Shown here: positions 26,999-35,775 of the stretch, in pieces | How the letters are laid out: every line of letters begins with the position of its first letter | How positions within the stretch are numbered: the first letter of the stretch is position 1 | Source of the DNA: Anabaena minutissima FACHB-250 | GTDB lineage: Bacteria; Cyanobacteriota; Cyanobacteriia; Cyanobacteriales; Nostocaceae | Length of the DNA: 64,000 bases | Direction: 5' to 3' | Assembly (NCBI RefSeq): GCF_014697125.1 | Contig: NZ_JACJRG010000019.1 | Span: forward strand, 1 to 64,000 | Program-made: the position numbers and the translations under genes | Notes under the pieces: model-generated | The model's database searches: none | Told to the model about the DNA's origin: nothing | What the model saw: only the letters and a program-made list of their open reading frames with translations

Positions 26999-27856
26999 TT
27001 AAGACAAAACGCCTTTTTCCCTATCTTGCTTAAATTCCTGAAGCCTTTCATACATTTTTTGAGTAAGATTTTCTACTTTTGTATCACTACTCAAAGTAGG
27101 ATTTACAGTTCTGGCAACAGTAAGTAATTGTGATGCAGATTCTCTTTGCCTTACCCAATCACGAACCAAGCGTACTGGAGATAATATATCTAGTTTTTGT
27201 CTAGGATGATGCAACCGGTTTATATATGATGGTTTGTATTCTACATCAATAGACTGACACCAGTCTTGCCACTTAAATGACAGAATAGTAGAGTGGGAAA
27301 TGACTGGAATCCAAGGTATACGAAACGCATCAGCAATAATCGCACCGTGCATAGCCTCTGCAAGTATGACTTCACTTTGGCTAATAGATGACAAAACTTT
27401 TTCTCTTGGCCAATGAGGATCAATATATCCAAATCCAAGTTTTTTACAGACTAAACGCCAACCTTCCCCATCTGTGTCGTGATGGGGCATATAAGAAAAT
27501 TTGTAGAGCTTTTTGCTGGTAAAGTTATACAGTTTTCTAATTAGAATAGCTCCATCTGTCACTGCGAATTTATTTTCAATTCCTAGTGCTTGTGCTGATA
27601 GCGGGCCACGAACGCAATAAATTTTGTAAGAATCATCTATTTGAGGTATTCCTTGCCCGTATCCTACTCCTGTTCCAAATATCACTCTCAAGCGAGCATT
27701 TTTTGTCCTTAGCGGTAATCTGTCATTAAGGAGAGTACCTATGCCAATGAAAGCAGTACTTTCATCATCATCTAATACACCTGGTATCAACTGATCCCAT
27801 AGCCAGGTATTAAGTTGATCACCAAAATTGTTTTCTTTGTAGTAAAAAAGTTTCAT
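26999..27856 (-). CDS. Polysaccharide pyruvyl transferase family protein
   Basis: This 285-residue protein of the PS_pyruv_trans family has the start KLFYYKENNFGDQLNTWLW, AFIGIGTLLNDRLPL, VRGPLSAQALGI and the catalytic-region AEAMHGAIIADAFRIPWIPV. Members transfer pyruvate from PEP to glycan hydroxyls or are related transferases. It is convergent with the plus-strand island, so it is a separate transcript, but function places it with the island. The N-terminal FGDQLN motif differs from the NVGD of the other copy, which suggests a separate subfamily. Confidence 0.82.
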   Translation of the reverse strand: MKLFYYKENNFGDQLNTWLWDQLIPGVLDDDESTAFIGIGTLLNDRLPLRTKNARLRVIFGTGVGYGQGIPQIDDSYKIYCVRGPLSAQALGIENKFAVTDGAILIRKLYNFTSKKLYKFSYMPHHDTDGEGWRLVCKKLGFGYIDPHWPREKVLSSISQSEVILAEAMHGAIIADAFRIPWIPVISHSTILSFKWQDWCQSIDVEYKPSYINRLHHPRQKLDILSPVRLVRDWVRQRESASQLLTVARTVNPTLSSDTKVENLTQKMYERLQEFKQDREKGVLS

Positions 27857-27949
27857 GAATTTTATTGTATTTGTTAAGTATTTAAATAGCTGGTTTTTAA
27901 AATATCATGATTATAGAATTAATCAAGTAATAGATGCTCAAAAAATTTT

Positions 27950-28008
27950 AGCCAACAGATGAATTTAATTCTGTACTTTGCTACCTACGATTAATTCATC
28001 TATTGGCT
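27950..28008 (-). terminator. Hairpin terminator downstream of the membrane protein gene
   Basis: A near-perfect inverted repeat (arms AGCCAACAGATGAATTTAAT and ATTAATTCATCTATTGGCT, one mismatch and one bulge) is flanked on the minus strand by TAAAATTTTTTGAG, a T-run. It sits 12 bases after the stop of the gene at 28021-28398. The other flank is also T-rich, so it may work in both directions. Confidence 0.65.
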
Positions 28009-28020
28009 ATTATTTTATAT

Positions 28021-28398
28021 TTAAAGTAAAGAATCTAAATCAAGAGACTGCATTCCTTTCTGTTTTGCAAAAACCAGCATACTTCCCAACTGAAACCAAA
28101 TTAATAAACAAGTCAAAATACTAAGTGGTAAACCAACGCCTAAAGCTAAAAGCGAAGGAAAGCCAAATATTTCTAACCCTGAAGATAAAAATAAACAGAC
28201 TCCTACAGTGATACCGATAAAAGGGACAGACAATAGTTGTTTAAATCCCGAAGTTGATGGAGAATTTTCTGTACTATTGATTTTCCATTCTTGGACAATT
28301 AGCTTCAGTGTGCCAGATAAAGCTACACCAGAAGTAACGGACATAAATAAACCAACAAATAGAATAAAATATGGTGGTTGCAGAGGGTAATAGTACAT
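28021..28398 (-). CDS. Small integral membrane protein of unknown function
   Basis: This 125-residue protein has three hydrophobic segments at about residues 8-30, 54-78 and 80-108, connected by a polar loop (QEWKINSTENSPSTSG) and ended by a soluble tail QKGMQSLDLDSLL. I do not recognise the family; it looks like a conserved cyanobacterial membrane protein. It is 63 bases downstream of the AarF-like gene on the same strand and may be co-transcribed with it. Confidence 0.65.
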   Translation of the reverse strand: MYYYPLQPPYFILFVGLFMSVTSGVALSGTLKLIVQEWKINSTENSPSTSGFKQLLSVPFIGITVGVCLFLSSGLEIFGFPSLLALGVGLPLSILTCLLIWFQLGSMLVFAKQKGMQSLDLDSLL

Positions 28399-28461
28399 GA
28401 AAACTCCCGATTGATATTAAAAAATGAATGGTCTAATTAAAACAGCAGAAAGTGTTGATTT

Positions 28462-30288
28462 TTAATTTTTATTTGTTGATTTGGGGACACTAAAAAATTC
28501 TAAATTTGTAGATTTTGGGAGGACAGCCGCTACACCTTCTCTAGATAAATCTGTCAATAAAGCGATCGCTACATTGAACAAGCGATTTGGTTGTAAATCA
28601 TCTTTGACTAGAGACCATAGGCGTTGCACTTCTTCTGTGTGAAGACGATCATCTTCTGTAAGTGCTAGTACCAACTTGCGGCGGAGAAATTTGCCTTCAT
28701 CAGACAACAGATATTGCAAACCCATCTGTGCTGTAGGTAATACATCAAAATTACTATCCGTGCGAGCGATCGCAATTAAATTTTCTAAGCGTTGCCACTG
28801 AAATTTACCATCTTTAAACAAAATATTGAGTAATCTCCGCCGTAGTTCAGGCGATTCTCCAGTCAGCAAACGCCTAGCCACGTAGGGATGACTCACCTCA
28901 ACAATTTTGAAATCCGGATTCAGGCTCAGAGCAATCCCTTCCTGTGTCACCAGAGAACGAATAATCAGCGCAAATTTGGCAGGGACGCGAAATGGATACT
29001 CATACATCAGTTCTGAGAACTGATCGGTAACGGTTTTAAAGTTAAAATCTCCGACATTTTTACCAATGGCGTTACCTAGTACCGCCTCTAAAGCTGGCAC
29101 AATCGGGGCAATATTCGTGTCTGGTGTCAAAAAACCCAAATTGACAAAATCGGCGGCTAAATCGGTGTAGTCTTGATTAACTAGATGCACCACTGCATCA
29201 ACAAGAGTTTCTTTGGTAGTTTCCTCTAGCTGATCCATCATGCCAAAATCAATGTAAGCCATGCGACCATCCGGCATCGCAAACAGATTACCAGGATGGG
29301 GGTCAGCGTGAAAGAAGCCGTATTCTAATAACTGTTGTAAGCCAGAAGTGACACCAATGCGGATAATAGCCTCTGGATCTAAACCAACTTCCTGAATTCT
29401 TTTAGTATCCGTAAGCTTGAAGCCGTTAATCCACTCCAAAGTTAAGACACGGCCACTGGTAAACCGCCAGTAAATGCAGGGGACTTTCACTTGTGGATCA
29501 TTGCGGAAGTTGTTCGCGAATCTTTCGGCGTTACGACCTTCATTCAGGTAATCAATTTCTTCAAATAACTTGATGCCAAACTCATCCACAATCAAAGTCA
29601 GATCATGACCAAGATTTAGCGGTAACCAGGGAGAAAGCCAAGCAGCTGCCCAGCGCATTAAATAAAGGTCAAGGGTGAGAACTGGGCGTAAGTTAGGACG
29701 TTGTACCTTGACTGCTACTTCTTCCCCACTGAACAAACGTCCTTTGTAGACTTGACCCAAGCTAGCCGCAGCCACTGGATGAGGTGAAAGTTCACTAAAA
29801 ACTTCTGAGATTGACCGGTCTAACTCAGTTTCGATAATGTGATAAGCGATCGCATTATCAAACGGTGGTAATTGGTCTTGCAGTTTGATCAGTTCGTCTA
29901 GAAAATCCTTACGGATTAAGTCAGGTCGTGTCGAGAGAGCTTGACCAACTTTAATAAATGTTGGGCCTAGCTTGGTAAGTAACTCTCGCAACTGAGTAGC
30001 ACGCTTCTCTCTATTTTGTTCGACCCGATTTTGCCACTCATCCCATTTGAGACTGAAAACAAATACTGCAAAAGACCAACTAATTTTGAGTAACCGCCCC
30101 CAAACTAACCAAGGGCGGTAGCGATAGTAACGAGCGATCGTGTCTGAATTGTAGCGTTTTAGCTGACCAGGTTGATACTGACCCACGCCTTTGTTTGCCT
30201 CTTCTACTACTGGAAAATTGACAACTTTGTTTGTTTTCTGAACCTCAAGCTGGTAAACAGCTAATGAACTCAGTAGTTGTTGATACAA
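28462..30288 (-). CDS. AarF/ABC1/UbiB family kinase-like protein
   Basis: This 608-residue atypical protein-kinase-like protein belongs to the ABC1 family, involved in prenylquinone or tocopherol metabolism and stress response in plastids and cyanobacteria. The family motif region LGPTFIKVGQALSTRPDLI (KxGQ), the AAASLGQVYKGRL nucleotide loop (Ala-rich instead of Gly-rich), EVAVKVQRPNL, FHADPHPGNLF and AYIDFGMMDQL are all present. The frame opens with TTG at 30286-30288 and no in-frame ATG lies near the conserved region, so the exact start is uncertain. The long C-terminal part is usual for cyanobacterial members. Confidence 0.88.
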   Translation of the reverse strand: MYQQLLSSLAVYQLEVQKTNKVVNFPVVEEANKGVGQYQPGQLKRYNSDTIARYYRYRPWLVWGRLLKISWSFAVFVFSLKWDEWQNRVEQNREKRATQLRELLTKLGPTFIKVGQALSTRPDLIRKDFLDELIKLQDQLPPFDNAIAYHIIETELDRSISEVFSELSPHPVAAASLGQVYKGRLFSGEEVAVKVQRPNLRPVLTLDLYLMRWAAAWLSPWLPLNLGHDLTLIVDEFGIKLFEEIDYLNEGRNAERFANNFRNDPQVKVPCIYWRFTSGRVLTLEWINGFKLTDTKRIQEVGLDPEAIIRIGVTSGLQQLLEYGFFHADPHPGNLFAMPDGRMAYIDFGMMDQLEETTKETLVDAVVHLVNQDYTDLAADFVNLGFLTPDTNIAPIVPALEAVLGNAIGKNVGDFNFKTVTDQFSELMYEYPFRVPAKFALIIRSLVTQEGIALSLNPDFKIVEVSHPYVARRLLTGESPELRRRLLNILFKDGKFQWQRLENLIAIARTDSNFDVLPTAQMGLQYLLSDEGKFLRRKLVLALTEDDRLHTEEVQRLWSLVKDDLQPNRLFNVAIALLTDLSREGVAAVLPKSTNLEFFSVPKSTNKN

Positions 30289-30485
30289 ATAAAAATATAG
30301 TCATACAACAACAGTAAACTGACCAGTTTGATCTGCCTTTGCTGCCGCAATTTGTGTATCTTTCCTCTTAATTATACTTTATAAAAGTACAGAAATCTCC
30401 TGTTTTTGTTCTTCACAGGCAATCAACAGGAACTGTATGATGACAGACTTCGTTCCCTCTATGTAAAGATTACGGGCTAGTTTTC

Positions 30486-31571
30486 ATGAAATTTGTTTCA
30501 ATTTTAACTAAACACAGGTGGCGATTACGTTTCTTTGTCGTCTTAACCAGTCTTGTGGCTACACTTGTCATTACTCAGGCGGTAACCCCTAGAGAACCTC
30601 TGACGCGAGATAAATTTCTCTGGCCATTTTCATCCACATCAATTTGGAATATGCCTATTGGCTCAGGCGCACGCTACAAAAGAGCAAATATCGAGAAGGC
30701 TTACTGGGCTGGGGCAGATACAATTCATCTCTACAAACTCAAAGCTAGCGATCCTTTGCGTCCTGTTTATCGTCCTGGTTCTTGGGAAGTGAGATGCTCC
30801 AAAACTAACAAGACTACTATTTCTGTTTTACCTATCCCAGATAATTTGATCATACCCGATACAGTAGGAACGTCCACACCCAACAACAGCTCCGCCTTTT
30901 TGATGCCCGATGGTAAAACTTTACAGCAACTAAACCCTTTGGCACGTTGTATTCAAGGTGGAGCAATATATGGATACGCTTACACTCCCCCGGTTGATAT
31001 TTATAGTGACGGCATTGGGGGATCACATGGTGGTTCTGGTCTTTCAGCAATTGGAGGAACTATTCGTAAAGGTGAATTAACCAGTAGTCAACCAATTCGC
31101 CATGTATTAAAGGTTCTGCTTCATGGTAGAAAATATTACTACTACTCTCCATCTATCCCTGGATATCGCTGGCCAGCAGATCGAGCTGATAAGACAGCCC
31201 CAAGTACATATGGAGGAAAGAACCCTTCTTTAGTGATGGGTTCTTTGTTAGCAATACCATCTTGGGTGACAGAAGCTAGCTTAAACCTGCAAACACCAGC
31301 CGCGAAGAAGCTATTTCATGCACTCCAAGATTACGGTGCTTATACAGTTGATGGTTCAGCGTGGGATTGTCACTACATAGCAGTCGAAAAAGGAGTAAAT
31401 GAAGAGTTTAAAAAGAACTATGGCTACAGCTTGGTAGGAAAAGATGGACAGTTTTATGATGAGTTTATGCGCCTATTCCAAGCACTCCACATTGTCGATA
31501 ACAATAGGCCTCATAGCATAGGGGGCGGTGGGATTCTGCGTGCGCCTCTAGCTCCACCAATTGCGAATTAA
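30486..31571 (+). CDS. Secreted or membrane-anchored protein of unknown function
   Basis: This 361-residue protein has an N-terminal signal or anchor segment (about residues 14-33, FFVVLTSLVATLVITQAV). The mature part shows TSIWNMPIGSGARYKRANIE, the motif GSHGGSGLSAIGGTIRKGEL (about residues 179-198), RWPADRAD and a C-terminal IGGGGILRAPLAPP. Similar motifs occur in uncharacterised secreted proteins of bacteria; I know no tested function. The conserved His/Gly/Ser cluster could be an active site, but that is a guess. It is divergent from the AarF-like gene and stands alone. Confidence 0.7.
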   Translation: MKFVSILTKHRWRLRFFVVLTSLVATLVITQAVTPREPLTRDKFLWPFSSTSIWNMPIGSGARYKRANIEKAYWAGADTIHLYKLKASDPLRPVYRPGSWEVRCSKTNKTTISVLPIPDNLIIPDTVGTSTPNNSSAFLMPDGKTLQQLNPLARCIQGGAIYGYAYTPPVDIYSDGIGGSHGGSGLSAIGGTIRKGELTSSQPIRHVLKVLLHGRKYYYYSPSIPGYRWPADRADKTAPSTYGGKNPSLVMGSLLAIPSWVTEASLNLQTPAAKKLFHALQDYGAYTVDGSAWDCHYIAVEKGVNEEFKKNYGYSLVGKDGQFYDEFMRLFQALHIVDNNRPHSIGGGGILRAPLAPPIAN

Positions 31572-31644
31572 CTTTCGTTTCTGGTCTGGAAAAGCTATCT
31601 ATTGTTCAAGATTTCTGTAAACAATAATACCTTCTTTGGTAATT

Positions 31645-31690
31645 AGGCTGGCGAGAAGTAAATTTTTTTTCTTGAATTAGTAGCCAGCCT
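31645..31690. terminator. Putative stem-loop between convergent genes
   Basis: AGGCTGGC at 31645-31652 pairs with GCCAGCCT at 31683-31690 across a 30-base loop that contains a T-run. It lies between the convergent ends of the secreted-protein gene and obg. The large loop makes it only a moderate candidate. Confidence 0.35.
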
Positions 31691-31794
31691 TCTTTCATGG
31701 TTTTTTTCAGTCATGTGCCTGATTTTTTCATCAACCGCATTACTTTAAACACCAGAGAGATAGCTAAAACCCTGACTACAAATTTTATCTTGAC

Positions 31795-32823
31795 TTAAAT
31801 CAACACCTCTGCTGCTTCAACGGCATTAATTTGGTCGAGAGCATTCCAAAGTTCTTGTAACATTGGCTCTAAACCATTGCGAGTTACCGCAGAAATCAAG
31901 AAAACTCTAGCGTGAGAAAGATGATTTAATTGCGTTGCTAGTGCTTCTAAATCTACTGTTTCTCTATCCACGGCATCAATTTTATTTAATGCCAAAATTT
32001 GCATTCTTTGTTCTAAACCGCGTCCGTAGGCTGCTAATTCTTGCTGAATTGTGTTGTAGTCTCCGATGACATCTTCACTAGTAGCATCAATTAAATGCAG
32101 GAGTACCCGTGTACGTTCGATGTGGCGTAAAAAATCATGTCCCAAACCTGCTCCTCCTGCTGCACCTTCAATTAGTCCAGGGATATCAGCAAAGACTGTA
32201 CCATCACCAGTAGGTTTTCTGACCACACCTAAATTTGGTATCAGGGTGGTAAATGGATAATCGGCAATTTTAGGACGTGCAGCGGATAAAGATGATATCA
32301 AAGTTGATTTACCAGCATTGGGTAAACCAATAATTCCTACTTCTGCCAAAAGTTTTAATTCCAAACGTAGCAGTTTTCTTTCGCCTGGTAGTCCTGGGAG
32401 AGAGTATTCTGGGGCGCGGTTACGGTTACTTAAGAAATACTGATTTCCCAGACCACCTTTACCACCTTGGGCAATAATTAGCCTCTGGTTAGGTTTAGTT
32501 AAATCTCCTATCAAATCGCCTGTTTCCGCATCATAAATTGCTGTTCCACAGGGAATTTCGATAATTAAATCTTTCCCTGATGCACCGGTGCAGTTGTTGG
32601 GGCCGCCACGTCCGCCATTATCTGCTTTAAAGATATGGTTATATCGGAAATCTAAAAGGGTTTGCAGGTTTTCCACCGCGATGAAAATTACTGAACCACC
32701 CCTTCCACCGTTCCCACCAGAAGGGCCACCAGCCGGTACATACTTTTCCCGCCGGAAGGCGACAATACCATCGCCACCTTTTCCGGCTTCTACTTCAATT
32801 TTTGCCTGGTCGATAAATTGCAT
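31795..32823 (-). CDS. obg: Obg/CgtA family GTPase
   Basis: This 342-residue ribosome-associated GTPase is involved in 50S maturation and stress control. The N-terminal glycine-rich Obg fold covers residues 1-158 (GGKGGDGIVAFRREKYVPAGG, split here by reading as GGDGIVAFRREK). The G domain has G1 GLPNAGKST, the switch region YPFTTLIPNLGVV, G3 DIPGLIEGA and G4 NKID. There is no TGS or OCT extension, as is common in cyanobacteria. The upstream spacer contains a member of the dispersed GC-rich repeat family. Confidence 0.95.
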   Translation of the reverse strand: MQFIDQAKIEVEAGKGGDGIVAFRREKYVPAGGPSGGNGGRGGSVIFIAVENLQTLLDFRYNHIFKADNGGRGGPNNCTGASGKDLIIEIPCGTAIYDAETGDLIGDLTKPNQRLIIAQGGKGGLGNQYFLSNRNRAPEYSLPGLPGERKLLRLELKLLAEVGIIGLPNAGKSTLISSLSAARPKIADYPFTTLIPNLGVVRKPTGDGTVFADIPGLIEGAAGGAGLGHDFLRHIERTRVLLHLIDATSEDVIGDYNTIQQELAAYGRGLEQRMQILALNKIDAVDRETVDLEALATQLNHLSHARVFLISAVTRNGLEPMLQELWNALDQINAVEAAEVLI

Positions 32824-32840
32824 TACTGCTAAATCCTGAA

Positions 32841-32903
32841 TGAGTTGTGAGTGCTGTTAACGGTAGCGCGGCGTTTAGCCGGTGCTGAGTTGTGAGTTGT
32901 GAG
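32841..32903. repeat. Dispersed GC-rich repeat, family member E
   Basis: The segment reads gagtgctgttaacggtagcg, then a cggcgtttagccggtgctga core, flanked by gagttgtga units. The same core occurs inverted at 52711-52767 and in diverged form at 39841-39923. It lies immediately upstream of obg. Confidence 0.7.
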
Positions 32904-32983
32904 CTATCAATTATAAGTTTTTAATTGGTTCTTTATCTCTCATTATTTTATTTTTAAGTCCTAACTGTATTACTCACCAATCT

Positions 32984-33092
32984 CCACTCAGCACTCAGCA
33001 CTCCCTACTCCCCACTCAGCACTCCCTACTCCCTACTCCCCACTCAGCACTCAGCACTCAGCACTCAGCACTCAGCACTCAGCACTCAGCCC
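32984..33092. repeat. Heptanucleotide tandem repeat array (CACTCAG)
   Basis: About fifteen 7-base units, mainly CACTCAG with CTCCCTA and CTCCCCA variants, fill the space between obg and the TerB-domain gene. The last units abut the stop codon of that gene at 33093. This is the longest STRR in the window. Confidence 0.8.
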
Positions 33093-33767
33093 TCAAATAT
33101 ATGGTGTCACATCTTCTTGACATTCATCTGCCAAATAGGAAAGGGCGCGGAAGCGTAAACCTACGAGTTGCTCATATATTGGGTTAATTTTACACAATGG
33201 CGGAATGTGGACTATTTTCCGTCCAAATAAGGTGACATCTCGCTCAAAGGGACATTGGGAAGGAATCATTTTACACAAAAACCGGGCGACTCTGGGGTCT
33301 TTGACTTCTAACCCATCGAGCCAGTCTCGGACAGGATTGAGTACATCAGGACAGGGGGCTGTGAGTGCTGCTGCTAGGAGAGGATTTATTTGTTCTTCGT
33401 CTGCTAGGGTATAGCGTAGGGCTTCTAAAATGTCGTCCGGTTCGCCTAGGGCTTGGCAAAATTGATGTAGGACTTGATCTTCGCTAGAAGAATATGTACC
33501 ATCTGCGATCGCTACCATCACAGATGTACGCAAAAAAGTTTCCGCAGCTGGTGTATTTTTACCTAAAACAGCAGCTAATTCTTCTGGTGTAATTACTTCT
33601 AGTGAATCCCAATCAAGACAAGGGGCTAATTCATCTTTGGTAATAATGCCAATTGATTGCTGTTCTTGTTCGTCAAAGTTACCGTCAGCCCAAGCTATTG
33701 TTAGCAGTCCACGCAACCAAGCGGTTATCTGTTCACTAGTGTAGGGAGATTGAACAACACTTGTCAT
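33093..33767 (-). CDS. TerB-like / Mo-dependent nitrogenase C-terminal domain protein
   Basis: This 224-residue protein combines a TerB-like helical domain (about residues 10-125, with acidic pairs in AWADGNFDEQEQQ and VAIADGTYSSSEDQ) and a C-terminal Mo-nitro_C type domain (about 145-224: VRDWLDGLEVKDPRVARFLC, CPFERDV, IVHIPPLCKINPIYEQLVGL, YLADECQEDV). Cysteines are conserved in the second part. The domain name comes from its occurrence at the end of some nitrogenase-related proteins; the stand-alone cyanobacterial form has no settled role. No nif gene is nearby. Confidence 0.78.
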   Translation of the reverse strand: MTSVVQSPYTSEQITAWLRGLLTIAWADGNFDEQEQQSIGIITKDELAPCLDWDSLEVITPEELAAVLGKNTPAAETFLRTSVMVAIADGTYSSSEDQVLHQFCQALGEPDDILEALRYTLADEEQINPLLAAALTAPCPDVLNPVRDWLDGLEVKDPRVARFLCKMIPSQCPFERDVTLFGRKIVHIPPLCKINPIYEQLVGLRFRALSYLADECQEDVTPYI

Positions 33768-34096
33768 AAACTTACGTCTTGTGGTTTCCTCAGTCCATAA
33801 TAAGCTACCGTTATTGAGGGTAAACTGTTACAAGGCTAACTAAGCAGCTTTTAAGATTTGTTTTGTCTTTACTCTTCAAAAGTTACATCTTCGCATACGC
33901 TTCTCATAGCCCTCTCCTCGCTTGCTTTTAGGGAGTGGGGTTCTTTTACCTCACTCAACCGAGAAACACTATATTCCCTGTGTTCGCTAGTTTACCTGAA
34001 TATCTGACCTTCTCTAGCAAACTTTGCGGTTCAAGAAAAAAAGGGGGACACAAGGCAAAATTACCCGTTCCCCCGTCTTCAGCAACACTGAATTCT
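33768..34096. other. Intergenic region upstream of the TerB-domain gene
   Basis: These 329 bases contain the promoter region of the TerB-domain gene and, at the right, the terminator of the first carotenoid protein gene (34036-34074). No gene or RNA is seen. Confidence 0.5.
34036..34074 (-). terminator. Rho-independent terminator of the first carotenoid protein gene
   Basis: On the minus strand GGGGGA and TCCCCC form a stem and are followed directly by seven T residues (34036-34042 read in reverse). It starts 22 bases after the stop codon at 34097. Confidence 0.75.
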
Positions 34097-34624
34097 TTAT
34101 GCTTTGACTCTGGTTTGCAGCACTTGTTTCAAGAAAGACACCAAATCATTAGTATTTAATGATTGTAGATTGTTCAAAACTGCCGTAGCTTGCTCTGTGG
34201 GGGTATAGTTGCTCGGTATGTTGATCATGGTGCTGCCTAATCCTTGTCCTAAAAAATACCAAAAAGCTAATTTACCCTCAGCATTGAGTTTGCCATACTC
34301 TCCAGTCGGAATTTTTGTACCACCTTGAGCCAGTTCAACCATTGCTTTACTTGGATGGGGATCTAGCATGGTTTCATTTTGATCATTTCTCGAAGCTGGT
34401 AGCAAATCACGCAAAGCATAAAGTTGTTCTTCTGGGGAAAGCTGCTGAATTTGCGCTACTAACTCCGCAGCTTTTTGTCTTGGTAATTTGTCTATATCAC
34501 TGGTGGAGATTGTATCAGCAACAGTGCTAAATAATGAACCAAATACTACCAGGCGATCGTCTATATCTAACTGCTTAAAATCAGCTACAGCTTGTTCTAC
34601 AGGATTAACGTTTGTAGAAGTCAT
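34097..34624 (-). CDS. Helical carotenoid protein (OCP N-terminal-domain-like), divergent
   Basis: This 175-residue all-helical protein is homologous to the N-terminal domain of orange carotenoid protein; such HCPs bind a keto-carotenoid and quench singlet oxygen or excitation energy. The second sub-bundle keeps the FWYFLGQGLG motif (Trp and Tyr at the equivalents of OCP W110/Y111). In the first helix bundle the OCP W41 and Y44 positions are Gly29 and Phe32 (VVFGSLFSTV), unlike the neighbouring copy, so pigment contacts must differ. There is no OCP C-terminal domain. It is transcribed after the second HCP gene on the same strand with a terminator-like hairpin between them, so independent transcription is likely. 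Confidence 0.85.
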   Translation of the reverse strand: MTSTNVNPVEQAVADFKQLDIDDRLVVFGSLFSTVADTISTSDIDKLPRQKAAELVAQIQQLSPEEQLYALRDLLPASRNDQNETMLDPHPSKAMVELAQGGTKIPTGEYGKLNAEGKLAFWYFLGQGLGSTMINIPSNYTPTEQATAVLNNLQSLNTNDLVSFLKQVLQTRVKA

Positions 34625-35038
34625 GAAAACCTCTCTAATTATTGTTCTTTATTTTCAAAATTAAATGTTTTTTTTGACTGTGTATGAGCAAGCAGTTTTA
34701 TTTCGATAAAGTGATAAAATCTACTTTGTCATCAAGTGTATAGCGATTAACTATACTTTCGTTTAAGTTAAAAAAATAGCCTGTTTTAAAACACTATAAA
34801 AAGATAGACGTTATGACAACAACTAATAAATTTAAACCCGTCGTAAGACAGAGGCAATATTTTATTAATTAACGTAAATTATGAAATACGAAGCAAAGGG
34901 CGTTACGATTTTTGGGTGCATCTAACCCAAAGAGCAACCTAGTAAACACAGAGGCAGAATTGTGATTTCTACTCTGTGTTTATTTACTACTCAGATTTAT
35001 TGAAATGCGAAATTAGGCTAACGCATCTCTACACTTAT
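34625..35038. other. Spacer between the two carotenoid protein genes
   Basis: These 414 AT-rich bases hold the promoter region of the first HCP gene (right of 34624) and a hairpin at 34944-34981. No gene is seen. Confidence 0.5.
34944..34981 (-). terminator. Stem-loop after the second carotenoid protein gene
   Basis: AAACACAGAG pairs perfectly with CTCTGTGTTT over an 18-base loop. It lies about 57 bases past the stop at 35039 in the direction of transcription. No strong T-run follows. Confidence 0.5.
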
Positions 35039-35530
35039 TTAAATCTCAGCACCAGGTTTTGGTTCAGCACCCATTGGGGAAACATAATCACGGAAAACAG
35101 TAATCTGCTTTTCAAATGACAATGTTTTGATTTTATCCAACAGTTGTTTAGCTTGAGAACCAAGTTCGTATTCAGGCGGCATAGGCACAATAGTAGTATT
35201 TTCCATACCTTGGGCTAAACGATACCAAAATAGTAATTTTGTGGTATCACTTAATGAGCCATATTGACGACTAATTTGGTTGTCTACACGGTTAATTAAG
35301 TCCCGTTGTAACTGTAATTGTTGTTCATGGTTTAAGTCTTTGACTTGATTAAATAAGCCCTCAGCAATTTCTGGAGAAACAGTGCTAGCGTTAGGGGCGG
35401 CTGGTGTAACAGCATCTCCCATTTCTGTGTAAATAAACCAAAACAAAGCAAGCTGTTCGTCTGTATCCAATTTCTGCCACGCTTGGACATTTTCGCGAAT
35501 AGTTGGATCGCTGGTTTGTGTGGAAGCCAT
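35039..35530 (-). CDS. Helical carotenoid protein (OCP N-terminal-domain-like), canonical residues
   Basis: This HCP is 163 residues when started at ATG 35528-35530 (MASTQTSD); the frame is open 14 codons further upstream but that part (LLMKLITTA) does not fit the family. It retains the carotenoid-contact residues of OCP: ALFWFIYTEMG gives W31 and Y34 (OCP W41/Y44), LLFWYRLAQGM gives the W110/Y111 equivalents, and QITVFRDYV the Arg equivalent to OCP R155. It probably binds a ketocarotenoid such as canthaxanthin or echinenone and acts as quencher or carotenoid carrier. No CTD homologue or FRP gene is in the window. Confidence 0.87.
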   Translation of the reverse strand: MASTQTSDPTIRENVQAWQKLDTDEQLALFWFIYTEMGDAVTPAAPNASTVSPEIAEGLFNQVKDLNHEQQLQLQRDLINRVDNQISRQYGSLSDTTKLLFWYRLAQGMENTTIVPMPPEYELGSQAKQLLDKIKTLSFEKQITVFRDYVSPMGAEPKPGAEI

Positions 35531-35775
35531 AATGATTGCGGTTGTAATTAATTTCATTAGCAACCGTAACAAGGATACATAAGGTTTTGAACCATACCAG
35601 AGATATAAGTATTACAATCAAAAAGTAGAATAATACAGCAGAATTCAGCAGTAAAACAGACTGTATATTCAGACTATTTACGCAATATTCAGAAATATTT
35701 TTAATGGTGAATTAGTACCACAGAAACGCATATTATCCTTAACAGGATAGATGAATCTAGGCTGACGAGTAATTG

